From Chloroflexota bacterium (GTDB lineage Bacteria; Chloroflexota; Dehalococcoidia; JACQGW01), in NCBI GenBank assembly GCA_016199325.1, contig JACQGW010000439.1, positions 1 to 9,262 of the forward strand: a stretch of DNA of 9,262 nt. The letters run 5' to 3'. Numbering within the stretch: position 1 is the stretch's first letter; each line of letters begins with the position of its first letter. Shown piece by piece: positions 1 through 6,613 of the stretch. The position numbers and the translations under genes are program-made. The notes below the pieces were generated by a model. That model had not been told where the DNA came from. It was given only the letters and a program-made list of their open reading frames with translations, and ran no database searches.

Positions 1-96
1 CACGGGTACTGCCTACACACGTTCTGTTCCATCACCATCCGTCGGGGCAAGCTCGCTCCCCATTATAGACGCTTCCCAGACGGCTGAATAGTTACA

Positions 97-117
97 ACGA
101 GAAACCAGAAACCAGGG
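97..117. repeat. Heptameric repeat (GAAACCA units), solitary block
   Basis: Two adjacent copies of GAAACCA (103-116) with flanking bases lie upstream of the aminotransferase promoter. The same units recur at 1503-1526 and, in inverted orientation, at 1454-1474, so this is a dispersed repeat family and not a chance run. No inverted partner is visible nearby. Function is unknown. Confidence 0.6.
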
Positions 118-124
118 GATCCGT

Positions 125-153
125 TTGCCGCCCGGCGCTTTCCTGGCTATAAT
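125..153 (+). promoter_or_regulatory. Sigma70-type promoter of the aminotransferase gene
   Basis: A perfect -10 box TATAAT lies at 148-153. TTGCCG at 125-130 matches 4 of 6 consensus -35 positions, and the spacer is exactly 17 bp. The predicted transcription start is near 160, giving a leader of about 37 nt that holds the Shine-Dalgarno sequence. Its place just before the gene argues against longer upstream starts for the aminotransferase. Confidence 0.7.
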
Positions 154-183
154 CGTCGTCGGTAGATTCCGGCATCCTTTTTC

Positions 184-190
184 GAGGAGG
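184..190 (+). promoter_or_regulatory. Ribosome binding site deciding the aminotransferase start
   Basis: GAGGAGG ends 6 nt before the ATG at 197, which is near-ideal Shine-Dalgarno spacing. It fixes the start at 197 rather than at an in-frame TTG at 125 that lies inside the promoter. Confidence 0.8.
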
Positions 191-196
191 TCATTG

Positions 197-1405
197 ATGA
201 CTGCTAGCCTCCCGGAGCTCACCCCGCCGGCCCGAACCCTGCTCGGCCCCGGCCCCGCCAACGTCCACCCTCGGGTCCTCCAGGCAAGTATCGCGCCGCT
301 GCTCGGCCATCTCGACCCGGTGTACCTGCGGATCATGCACCGAACCGGCGACCTGCTCAGGCCGGTCTTCGGCACGGACAACCTCGTGACGCTCGCCATC
401 GCCGGCACTGGCCACAGCGGCATGGAGGCCGGCTTCGTCTCGCTCGTCGAGCCCGGCGAGCGCGTTCTCGTCACCGTCGCCGGCTTCTTCGGCCAGCGCA
501 TCGCCGAGGTCGCACGGCGGGCGGGCACCGCCGTCACCACCGTCGAAGCCGAGTTCGGCCGCATCGTCGAGCCCGACCAGATCGCTCAGGCGCTCAAGAC
601 CGGCGGACCATTCAAGGCCGTCGTCGCCGTCCACGCCGAGACGTCGACCGGAGTGCATCAGCCGCTCGGCGCGATCGCCCACCTGGCGCGCGAGCACGGC
701 GCCCTCCTCATCGCCGATTGCGTCACATCGCTTGGCGGCTTGCCGGTGGACGTCGACGCCACGGGCATCGACTACGCCTATAGCTGCTCCCAGAAATGCC
801 TCGGCTCGGTGCCCGGCCTCTCGCCGATCACCCTGAGCGAGCGGGCCTGGCAGGCTCTGAAAAGCCGCCGGTCGCCGGCCAGGAGCTGGTATCTGGACGT
901 CGAGGCCATCTGGACCTACTGGTCGAGCGACGCCCGCTATCATCATACCGCGCCGATCACGCAGTTCTACGCGCTTGCCGAGGCGCTCCAGATGGCGCAC
1001 GAGGAAGGGCTGGCCGAGCGGTTCCGCCGCCACCAGGTGAACGGCGACGCGCTCCAGGCCGGGCTGGAGGCGATGGGGCTGAAGCTGTTCGCCCAATCCG
1101 GCCACCGGCTGCCGATGCTGACTACCGTCTGGGTGCCAGACGGGGTCGACGACGTCCGGCTGCGCCGGGAGCTGCTCGACGTCGAGAACATCGAGATCGG
1201 CGCCGGCTTCGGCCCGCTGGCCGGGCGCATCTGGCGGATCGGCTTGATGGGCTACAACGCGCAGCCGGCAACGGTGCTGCTCGCCCTGGCCGCCCTCGAC
1301 CGAGCGATCCACCGCCAGGGCATCCGCGTCGAGTTCGGCGCCGCCGCCGCCGCCGCAAACCGTGTCTACGCCGGCGCCAACGCGCGCAGTGGTCTGCCGG
1401 GCTGA
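197..1405 (+). CDS. Class V PLP-dependent aminotransferase, alanine/serine-glyoxylate aminotransferase type
   Basis: This 402-aa soluble enzyme has the usual length for the alanine-glyoxylate (AGT) / serine-glyoxylate (SGAT) family. It would use PLP to move an amino group from alanine or serine to glyoxylate, giving glycine plus pyruvate or hydroxypyruvate. Visible landmarks are the N-terminal LGPGPANVHPRV (residues 16-27), the cofactor-phosphate loop GTGHSGMEA (70-78), HAETSTGVHQPL (146-157), the PLP-ring aspartate D174 in LLIADCVTSLGG, the Schiff-base lysine K200 in SCSQKCLG, and the carboxylate-binding arginine R347 in RIWRIGLMG. The alanine-rich tail (about 382-402, with a GCC codon run near 1342) looks dispensable. 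It is transcribed alone from the promoter at 125-153 and converges on the next gene. A glycerate kinase follows at 2202, which favours serine as amino donor and hydroxypyruvate as product, but sequence alone cannot separate AGT from SGAT or other class V activities. Confidence 0.92.
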   Translation: MTASLPELTPPARTLLGPGPANVHPRVLQASIAPLLGHLDPVYLRIMHRTGDLLRPVFGTDNLVTLAIAGTGHSGMEAGFVSLVEPGERVLVTVAGFFGQRIAEVARRAGTAVTTVEAEFGRIVEPDQIAQALKTGGPFKAVVAVHAETSTGVHQPLGAIAHLAREHGALLIADCVTSLGGLPVDVDATGIDYAYSCSQKCLGSVPGLSPITLSERAWQALKSRRSPARSWYLDVEAIWTYWSSDARYHHTAPITQFYALAEALQMAHEEGLAERFRRHQVNGDALQAGLEAMGLKLFAQSGHRLPMLTTVWVPDGVDDVRLRRELLDVENIEIGAGFGPLAGRIWRIGLMGYNAQPATVLLALAALDRAIHRQGIRVEFGAAAAAANRVYAGANARSGLPG

Positions 1406-1411
1406 GCGAGC

Positions 1412-1436
1412 GCGGTTCCGAGAGACGACGAACCGC
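1412..1436 (+). terminator. Stem-loop just after the aminotransferase stop
   Basis: GCGGTTC (1412-1418) and GAACCGC (1430-1436) form a perfect 7-bp stem with an 11-nt loop, beginning 6 nt after the stop codon. No T-run follows, so it is not a classic intrinsic terminator. The right half also serves as the start of the larger palindrome's left arm, so the two folds exclude each other. Confidence 0.35.
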
Positions 1437-1568
1437 CACGACGGCAAGCATCGGGTTTCTGGTTCCTGGTTTGCGCGCCGGTTCACGGCTATGCCGGCGA
1501 TAACCAGAAACCGCAAACCAGAAACTCCGAACCCTTCACCTTGGCGTTCTTGGCGTTCTGGCGGTTCG
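1429..1568. repeat. Nested imperfect palindrome of 9-bp and 7-bp repeat units (hairpin element)
   Basis: The convergent gap between two gene ends holds a 140-bp imperfect inverted repeat. The outer arms 1429-1450 and 1547-1568 match at 18 of 22 positions; the right arm shows a 9-bp period (TTGGCGTTC-type units). Next, GGGTT at 1453-1457 pairs with AACCC at 1530-1534. Then 1462-1475 pairs with 1512-1525 with one mismatch, in arms with a 7-bp period (TGGTTTC/GAAACCA units). Innermost, CGCCGG at 1476-1481 pairs with CCGGCG at 1494-1499. The RNA from either strand could fold into a long stem, so the element may stop transcription from both sides, though there is no U-tract typical of intrinsic terminators. 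It could also be a non-autonomous mobile repeat. Confidence 0.75.
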
Positions 1569-1586
1569 TTGTCTCTCGGCACCCCT

Positions 1587-2060
1587 CTAGGGGACGATCG
1601 ACCACTCCGCCGGCAGGCGGTAGGGGAAGACCCGGGGACGAGTGAACAGGGTGCCGGGCACGCGAATGCGCCCGGCGCGCTCGATCTCGGCGTAGCTGTT
1701 CTGGATCTGGACGATCCGCCGGTCCGGCAGATTGAAGAGGATGACCCCCGCCTTGATAGGCTGGAGGCTGGTCTTCAGCGTCAGGTCATCGCCGATCCGG
1801 AACACGGGCACCTCGACGGCGGGTGCGAACCGGATGGCTTCGTGAATGGCGGCGTAGTTGTCCGGGACGTTATGCTCGTCGAAGATGGCCAGGCCGCTGA
1901 GGACGTACTCCCGAATCGTCGGGTAGTAGCGCGCCGCTTCGGCGAGCAGCCCGTCGAGATCGCGGGGGTCGGCGCTACACCCGGCGACGAGCGCGCGGAG
2001 CGCCTCACAGGCGCCGATAAAGCTGACGCCACCGCGGCGGTCGAGGACGGTGTAGCGCAT
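1587..2060 (-). CDS. Conserved-looking hypothetical protein, 157 aa
   Basis: I do not recognise this protein. It is read right to left from an ATG at 2060, or from a GTG at 2069 that has a better Shine-Dalgarno match (GAGGG, 8 nt upstream). It has a promoter of its own at 2110-2138. Codon use in this frame is like that of its neighbours, which supports a real gene. The product looks soluble, with no signal peptide or membrane segment. An N-terminal half rich in Ala, Leu and Arg looks helical (about 17-75, with YYPTIREYVL at 45-54). A C-terminal half with alternating hydrophobic residues (84-125, including VPVFRIGDDLTLK and KAGVILFNLPDRRIVQIQ) looks like beta strands. The C-terminus is Pro/Arg-rich. 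The first ten residues, MRYTVLDRRG, look like a starting beta strand and turn. It lies between, and opposite to, two glyoxylate/glycerate enzymes, but nothing ties it to them. Confidence 0.75.
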   Translation of the reverse strand: MRYTVLDRRGGVSFIGACEALRALVAGCSADPRDLDGLLAEAARYYPTIREYVLSGLAIFDEHNVPDNYAAIHEAIRFAPAVEVPVFRIGDDLTLKTSLQPIKAGVILFNLPDRRIVQIQNSYAEIERAGRIRVPGTLFTRPRVFPYRLPAEWSIVP

Positions 2061-2109
2061 GACGTTCACGCCGCAGACCCTCGCGCGTGATGGAACCGGA
2101 GCAGGCCGC

Positions 2110-2138
2110 AGTCTACCACTCGCTCCGCGCCCTGTCAA
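2110..2138 (-). promoter_or_regulatory. Sigma70-type promoter of the hypothetical gene
   Basis: On the minus strand a perfect TTGACA (plus-strand 2133-2138) is followed after exactly 17 bp by TAGACT (2110-2115). The predicted start is near 2103, leaving a leader of about 34-43 nt before the GTG or ATG start. It closely resembles the minus-strand promoter at 8269-8297. Confidence 0.7.
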
Positions 2139-2187
2139 GACACATGATGGTCGCGAACGAAGCAAGGAAACGAACGAAGCCGGAAGC

Positions 2188-2194
2188 AAAGGAA
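2188..2194 (+). promoter_or_regulatory. Ribosome binding site of glycerate kinase
   Basis: AAAGGAA ends 7 nt before the ATG at 2202. The nearer GGAG at 2196-2199 is only 2 nt from the start codon and is too close to serve. Confidence 0.6.
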
Positions 2195-2201
2195 TGGAGC
2201 G

Positions 2202-3359
2202 ATGTCGACGCCGCTACACGTCGTCCTGGCCCCCCAGTCCTTCAAGGGAACGCTGACCGCACTCGAAGTCGCTCGAGCGATGGCCGAGGGTGTCCGGCGG
2301 GTGGTGCCGGACGCCCGACTCGACCTCGTGCCGATGGCCGACGGCGGCGAGGGGACCGTCCAGGCTCTCGTCGATGCGACCGGCGGACGGCTGGTCCATA
2401 CGCGCGTCCTCGGTCCGCTCGGCGAGCCGGTCGACGCCGTCTGGGGCATCCTTGGCGACGGCAAGACTGCGGTCGTCGAGATGGCGGCGGCCTCGGGCCT
2501 GCCGCTGGTGCCGCCCGAACGGCGCAATCCCCGCCTGACCACGACGTTCGGCACCGGCCAGCTCATCCGGGCCGCGCTGGACGCCGGCTGTCGGTCGTTC
2601 ATCGTCGGCATCGGCGGCAGCGCGACCAACGACGGCGGCACCGGCGTGGCCCGTGCCCTCGGCGTTCGCTTTCTCGACGCCAGGGGCGACGAGCTGCCGT
2701 TCGGCGGCGCCGCGCTGGCCCGGCTCGACCGCATCGATACGGCAGACCTCGACCCGCGCGTCCGCGCAAGCACCTTCCGCGTCGCCAGCGACGTCACGAA
2801 CCCGCTCTGTGGCCCCACAGGCGCCTCGGCGGTCTATGGACCGCAAAAGGGGGCAACGCCGGCCATGGTCGCCGAGCTCGACGCGGCGCTCGACCACTAC
2901 GCCGCCGTGGTGGCGCGTGACCTGGGCATCCAGGTCCGTGATCTCCCCGGCGCCGGGGCGGCCGGCGGGCTGGGCGCCGGACTCGTCGCCTTCCTGGGCG
3001 CCCGCCTCCAGCGAGGCGTTCAGCTCGTCGTCGGAGCCGTCGGGATCGAGGCGCGCGTCCGTGGCGCCGACCTCGTGTTCACGGGCGAGGGACAGATCGA
3101 CGGCCAGACGGTCTTCGGCAAGACCCCCGTCGGCGTCGCCGAGGTCGCCCGCCGATCAGGCGTCCCGGTAGTCGCGATCGTCGGCGGCATCGGCGAAGGC
3201 TACCGCGCCGTCTTCGCGCACGGGATCGACGCCGTGCTGAGCATCACGTCGCGCCCCATGACGCTCGCCGAAGCCGCCGGCCAGGCCCCCGCACTCGTCG
3301 CCGACGCCGCCGAAACGGCGATTCGGCTCATCCTGCTTCCGGTGCGCGGCAAGGAGTGA
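2202..3359 (+). CDS. glxK: Glycerate 2-kinase (type I glycerate kinase family, GarK/GlxK-like)
   Basis: This 385-aa cytoplasmic enzyme matches the glycerate kinase family of E. coli GarK/GlxK throughout and has the usual length of about 370-385 aa. It phosphorylates D-glycerate with ATP to 2-phosphoglycerate, feeding lower glycolysis. Family signatures appear in order: SFKGTLTA (13-20), PMADGGEGTV (44-53), FGTGQLI (116-122), GIGGSATNDGGTG (136-148), SDVTNPLCGP (196-205), GPQKGA (213-218), GAAGGLGAGL (252-261), FTGEGQIDGQT (293-303) and GKTP (306-309). The Gly/Ala-rich loops are intact, so the gene looks functional. The symbol is given by family; orthology to GlxK as opposed to GarK is not established. 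It diverges from the hypothetical gene across 141 bp. I see no confident promoter for it there. The sensor kinase begins 41 bp after its stop. Together with the upstream glyoxylate aminotransferase it suggests salvage of C2/C3 acids; the hydroxypyruvate or tartronate-semialdehyde reductase needed between them is not in this window. Confidence 0.95.
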   Translation: MSTPLHVVLAPQSFKGTLTALEVARAMAEGVRRVVPDARLDLVPMADGGEGTVQALVDATGGRLVHTRVLGPLGEPVDAVWGILGDGKTAVVEMAAASGLPLVPPERRNPRLTTTFGTGQLIRAALDAGCRSFIVGIGGSATNDGGTGVARALGVRFLDARGDELPFGGAALARLDRIDTADLDPRVRASTFRVASDVTNPLCGPTGASAVYGPQKGATPAMVAELDAALDHYAAVVARDLGIQVRDLPGAGAAGGLGAGLVAFLGARLQRGVQLVVGAVGIEARVRGADLVFTGEGQIDGQTVFGKTPVGVAEVARRSGVPVVAIVGGIGEGYRAVFAHGIDAVLSITSRPMTLAEAAGQAPALVADAAETAIRLILLPVRGKE

Positions 3360-3361
3360 CG

Positions 3362-3392
3362 TATGACGCATGACGCACCGCTGGTATATACT
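3362..3392 (+). promoter_or_regulatory. Probable promoter of the two-component operon, possibly giving a leaderless mRNA
   Basis: TATATACT at 3385-3392 offers a -10 box, either TATATA preceded by TGG (extended -10) or TATACT, 8-10 bp before the ATG at 3401. A weak -35 (ATGACG, 4 of 6, at 3363-3368) lies about 18 bp upstream of TATACT. Transcription would start at about 3397-3400, on or just before the ATG. The only Shine-Dalgarno-like bases, AGGTG at 3394-3398, would be mostly excluded from such a transcript. The -35 region overlaps two tandem ATGACGC heptamers (3363-3376), which could be a regulator site. Confidence 0.5.
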
Positions 3393-3400
3393 CAGGTGCC

Positions 3401-5962
3401 ATGCAACTGCTCGGCGGGTTTCGTGCGACTCTCGGCACCAAGCTCCTGTTCCTGCTGGTGGGCACCGCCATTGTGCCGGCGGCGCTGCTCGCCCTGCTCT
3501 CGCTCGCCGTGATCTACCAGGTCGGGGAGCTGGCGGTCGCCGAGGGGGGACGGGCGCTGACGGATCAGGCGCTGGCCCAGCTCGAGCAACTGGCGGTCGA
3601 GACGGCGCGGCGCGACGAGGTGATCTTCGAGCGTGCGCGATCGGATGCCGTGGCGGTCGCCGCCTATGCCGCCTACCTCTACGACAATCCGCACCTGTTC
3701 CGCTACGACCCGTACTGGGACGCCCGCCAGCGGCTCGTCCGCGGGACAGGGGGTGAGCTCCTGGCCATGCTCGGCGAGCGGTTCGGCACCTTCGTCCCGG
3801 CGTCGGTTCCCCTGGACGACGCGCTGGTCGAGGAGCTGAATCTGCTGGCCCACCTCGACTTCGTCTTCGAGCCGTTGCGCCGCAGCGCCTCCTACCAATC
3901 GGCGGCCTACGTCGCGACGGCCAGTCGGACCGCCCGCGTCTACCCCCGGCTCGACGTCAGCCGGCCGGACGATGACCCCATGCGGTGGAGCGCCGCCGTT
4001 GCGGCCGGCCCGGGCCGCAACCCGCGGCGGGAGGCCGTCTGGACGGCGCCTCACCTGGACGACTTGACCGGCAGCGAGCCCGTGCTCTCGGCCGGCGCGC
4101 CGATCTACACGCGCGCGGGCGATTTCAAAGGGGTGGCGGCGGTCGACGTGCCGCTGTTCCAGGTCGTCGAGAGTGCGCTCGCGGCGGAGGTGGGCCGTGA
4201 AGGGCATGCCTTCCTGATCGATTCCCAGGGCCGCCTGGTCGCCGCCAGCGACGAGACCGTCGCCGCGCTCGGCCTGCCGCCACGGCAGGAGCCCCTGGCA
4301 GAGACGCTGGCGCCCGACCTCCGCAGCTCGAGCTACCCGGCGGTCTGGCTGGCGCTGCCTGCGCTGACCGGGGGCACCAGCGGCGTGACCGAGCTGGATC
4401 TGGACGACCGGCAGGTGCTGCTCGCGTACGCGCCGGTGCGCAGCACCGGTTGGGTGCTGGCGCTCCTGCGCCCACGTGCGGTCGCCGTCCAGGCCGCCGT
4501 CGATACGGCGGCCCAAATCCGCGACAGCCAGGCTGCCTACCTCCAGTCCCTCCAGCTCCTCACCGCCATCGTCCTGGCCGGCGTCGCCGTCGCCGCCCTT
4601 CTGGCGGCGCGCGCCTTTTCACGGCCGATCCGGCTGCTCACGCTGAGCACCCGCCGGATCGCCGCCGGCGACCTGAGCCACCGGGCCCCCGTCCTGAGCG
4701 ATGACGAGGTCGGCGTGCTGGCCGCCGAGTTCAACTTGATGGCGCGCAACCTGGCCGAGCTGAACGCCGGGCTCGAGTCGAAGGTCGCCGATCGAACCAG
4801 ACAGCTCCTTCGCCGGGCGGACCAGCTCCGCACCATCAACCAGATCGGCCAGCGGGTGACGTCCATCCTCGCGCTGGAAGACCTGCTCCCCTCGGTGGCC
4901 CAGACGGTGTTCGCCGCCTTTCGCTGCTACAGCGTCGCCATCTTCCTCCGGGAGGGCGATGCGCTGCGCCTGCGGGCGCTGGCGGCGACGGCGACCGGGG
5001 CGCCGGAGGTCGGCACGATCTGGCCGGCAGAGAGCATCATCGGCTGGGTCGTCGAGCACGGCGAGCCGGTGCTGGCGAACGACGTGCTGCGCGAGCCCCG
5101 CTACCGGCCGGCCGCGGGGCTGGAGCAGGCGCGCGCCGAGCTCGTCGTCCCCATCGCCATTGGCCCCGCGGCCATCGGCGCGCTCTCCGTCCAGCACGCC
5201 GAGCCGAACGCCTTCGACGACGACGACCCGGCTATTCTGCGGGCCATTGCCGATCAGATCGCCGTCGCGATGGAGAATGCGCGGCTCTTTGCGGAATCGC
5301 GCGGCCGGGCCACCCTGGAGGAGCGCAATCGCCTCGCCCGTGAGATGCACGACGGCCTCGCCCAGCAGCTCACGGGCATTGTCCTTCAGCTCGAAGCGAG
5401 CGACCAGCTCTTCGAGCCGAAGCCGGAGCGGGCGCAGGCGCGCCTGCGGAAGGCGCTGGAGCTGGCGCGGGACGCGCTCTCTGAGGCGCGCCGCTCGGTC
5501 TGGAACCTGCGGTCGGCCCCGCTCGAAGCCGGGACGCTGACCGAAGCGATCCAGGGCGAGATCCGCCGTCTCCACGAGGAAAGCGGCATCGCCGTCGATC
5601 TCGACGCCGATGGCGTCCGCCGCCTGCCGCCGGAGGCGGAGAGCTGCCTGTTCCGGGTGGCTCAGGAGGCATTGAACAACGTCCGCAAGCACGCCCGTGC
5701 CTCGCACGTTGCCGTCGAGCTGGAAGGCGGCGCCGACTGGGTGCGCCTGACGGTGCGCGACGACGGCGTCGGGTTCGACTCGGCGGCCCGACCCGATGGC
5801 ACGGAGAAGCGCCGTGGCTTCGGACTCGTCGGCCTGCGGGAGCGGGCGCAGCTCGTCGGCGGAAACCTCAACGTCAGCAGCGCCCCCGGCCACGGCACCG
5901 AGCTCACGGTGACGGTGCCGATCGACCCCAAGGAGGTACGATGGATCCCATCCGCATCCTGA
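3401..5962 (+). CDS. Membrane sensor histidine kinase (dCache-HAMP-GAF-HisKA_3-HATPase_c)
   Basis: This 853-aa protein is a NarX/DegS-class histidine kinase. A first membrane helix (about 15-40) follows a short basic N-terminus. An extracytoplasmic sensor of about 340 residues (41-380) looks like a double Cache domain: its membrane-proximal half has GAPIYTRAGDFKGVAAVDV (232-250) and GHAFLIDSQGRLVAASD (268-284). A second helix (about 384-404) leads to HAMP (405-458), a short coiled coil, and a GAF domain (about 485-628). The HisKA_3 core carries the phospho-acceptor H650 in REMHDGLAQQL (647-657). The ATPase has an N-box, QEALNNVRKHA (755-765), a G1 box, DDGVGFD (787-793), and a G2 box, GFGLVGLRER (806-815). 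All catalytic motifs are present. The ligand is unknown; Cache domains usually bind small organic molecules, so an acid or amino-acid signal is possible. The gene overlaps the response regulator by 22 bp, a sign of translational coupling and of a cognate pair. Confidence 0.95.
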   Translation: MQLLGGFRATLGTKLLFLLVGTAIVPAALLALLSLAVIYQVGELAVAEGGRALTDQALAQLEQLAVETARRDEVIFERARSDAVAVAAYAAYLYDNPHLFRYDPYWDARQRLVRGTGGELLAMLGERFGTFVPASVPLDDALVEELNLLAHLDFVFEPLRRSASYQSAAYVATASRTARVYPRLDVSRPDDDPMRWSAAVAAGPGRNPRREAVWTAPHLDDLTGSEPVLSAGAPIYTRAGDFKGVAAVDVPLFQVVESALAAEVGREGHAFLIDSQGRLVAASDETVAALGLPPRQEPLAETLAPDLRSSSYPAVWLALPALTGGTSGVTELDLDDRQVLLAYAPVRSTGWVLALLRPRAVAVQAAVDTAAQIRDSQAAYLQSLQLLTAIVLAGVAVAALLAARAFSRPIRLLTLSTRRIAAGDLSHRAPVLSDDEVGVLAAEFNLMARNLAELNAGLESKVADRTRQLLRRADQLRTINQIGQRVTSILALEDLLPSVAQTVFAAFRCYSVAIFLREGDALRLRALAATATGAPEVGTIWPAESIIGWVVEHGEPVLANDVLREPRYRPAAGLEQARAELVVPIAIGPAAIGALSVQHAEPNAFDDDDPAILRAIADQIAVAMENARLFAESRGRATLEERNRLAREMHDGLAQQLTGIVLQLEASDQLFEPKPERAQARLRKALELARDALSEARRSVWNLRSAPLEAGTLTEAIQGEIRRLHEESGIAVDLDADGVRRLPPEAESCLFRVAQEALNNVRKHARASHVAVELEGGADWVRLTVRDDGVGFDSAARPDGTEKRRGFGLVGLRERAQLVGGNLNVSSAPGHGTELTVTVPIDPKEVRWIPSAS
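5930..5937 (+). promoter_or_regulatory. Shine-Dalgarno of the response regulator, embedded in the kinase gene
   Basis: AAGGAGGT is a full-length match to the anti-Shine-Dalgarno sequence, 3 nt before the ATG at 5941. It lies within the last codons of the kinase gene, so regulator translation is probably tied to kinase translation and boosted relative to it. Confidence 0.75.
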
Positions 5963-6588
5963 TCGTCGACGACCACCCGGTCGTACGCGAGGGCCTCTCG
6001 GCCATGATCGAGCCGCAACCCGACCTGGAGGTTGTCGGCGAAGCGGCCGACGGCCTCCAGGCCGTGGAGATGGCGAAGCGGCTCCGGCCCAACGTCGTCC
6101 TCATGGACCTGCAGATGCCGCGCCTCAACGGCGTCGAGGCGATCCGGCAGATCCGCGCCGAGCGCCCGGAGGTCGAGATGATCGTCCTGACGACCTACGA
6201 TTCGGACGAGTACATCTTCCAGGGGATCGAGGCCGGCGCGCGCGGCTATCTGCTCAAGGGCGCAACCCGCGATGATCTGTTCAAGGCGATCCGGGCCGCC
6301 GCCCGCGGCGAATCACTCCTGGAGCCCGTCGTCGCCAGCAAGCTCGTCGCCCGCTTCTCCCAGCTCTCGCGCCAGGCGCCGCCCGGCGAGGGGCTGACCG
6401 AGCGTGAGATGGAGGTGCTCAAGCTGATGGCCGACGGTCGCCGGAACAAGGAGATCGCCCGCAGCCTGGTCGTCACCGAGAAGACGGTGAAGGCGCACGT
6501 CAGCAACATTCTGCAAAAGCTCGGCGTCTCCGACCGCACCGAGGCCGTTACGACGGCCCTCCGGAAGGGCCTGATCCGACTCACGTAG
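5941..6588 (+). CDS. NarL/FixJ-family response regulator (REC + LuxR-type HTH)
   Basis: This 215-aa transcription factor is the expected partner of the upstream kinase. The receiver domain (4-120) has the acidic pocket D10-D11 in VDDHP, the phospho-acceptor D56 in VVLMDLQMP, the switch threonine T84 in VLTTYD and the conserved lysine K106 in GYLLKGA. After a linker (about 128-148) comes a LuxR/GerE DNA-binding domain (151-213): LTEREMEVLKLMADGRRNKEI begins it, followed by the recognition helix region TEKTVKAHVSNILQKLGV (179-196). Phosphorylation at D56 would promote dimerisation and DNA binding. The ATG sits inside the kinase gene in another frame, 22 bp before the kinase stop, with a strong Shine-Dalgarno sequence. 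Target genes cannot be read from the sequence; the tandem heptamers in front of the kinase gene are a candidate autoregulatory site. The operon ends in the repeat hairpin at 6614-6712. Confidence 0.96.
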   Translation: MDPIRILIVDDHPVVREGLSAMIEPQPDLEVVGEAADGLQAVEMAKRLRPNVVLMDLQMPRLNGVEAIRQIRAERPEVEMIVLTTYDSDEYIFQGIEAGARGYLLKGATRDDLFKAIRAAARGESLLEPVVASKLVARFSQLSRQAPPGEGLTEREMEVLKLMADGRRNKEIARSLVVTEKTVKAHVSNILQKLGVSDRTEAVTTALRKGLIRLT

Positions 6589-6613
6589 AACGAGGGAACC
6601 CCCGGGGAAACGA

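Noticed and set aside
1..94. Tail of an upstream gene
   Set aside because: All three plus frames hit stops by position 94, but none shows a recognisable C-terminus or clear codon bias, so no gene end is called. Apart from the heptamer block and promoter I see nothing in 1-196.
191..1582. 463-aa open frame on the minus strand
   Set aside because: It lies antisense to the well-supported aminotransferase and has low-complexity, Arg/Gly/Asp-rich translation typical of antisense frames in GC-rich genes. It also reads through the palindromic repeat.
2061..2201. Promoter for the glycerate kinase
   Set aside because: CATGAT at 2143-2148 could serve as a -10, but no acceptable -35 lies 16-18 bp upstream, so nothing is called.
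3392..4516. 374-aa open frame on the minus strand
   Set aside because: Antisense to the sensor kinase; no recognisable motifs; composition is that of a shadow frame.
4619..5893. 424-aa open frame on the minus strand
   Set aside because: Antisense to the HAMP, GAF and kinase core regions, whose motifs are clear on the plus strand.
6589..6612. GC-rich palindrome after the response regulator as an intrinsic terminator
   Set aside because: CCCCGGGG here has no loop and no following T-run; the larger hairpin at 6614-6712 is the better candidate for a transcript end.
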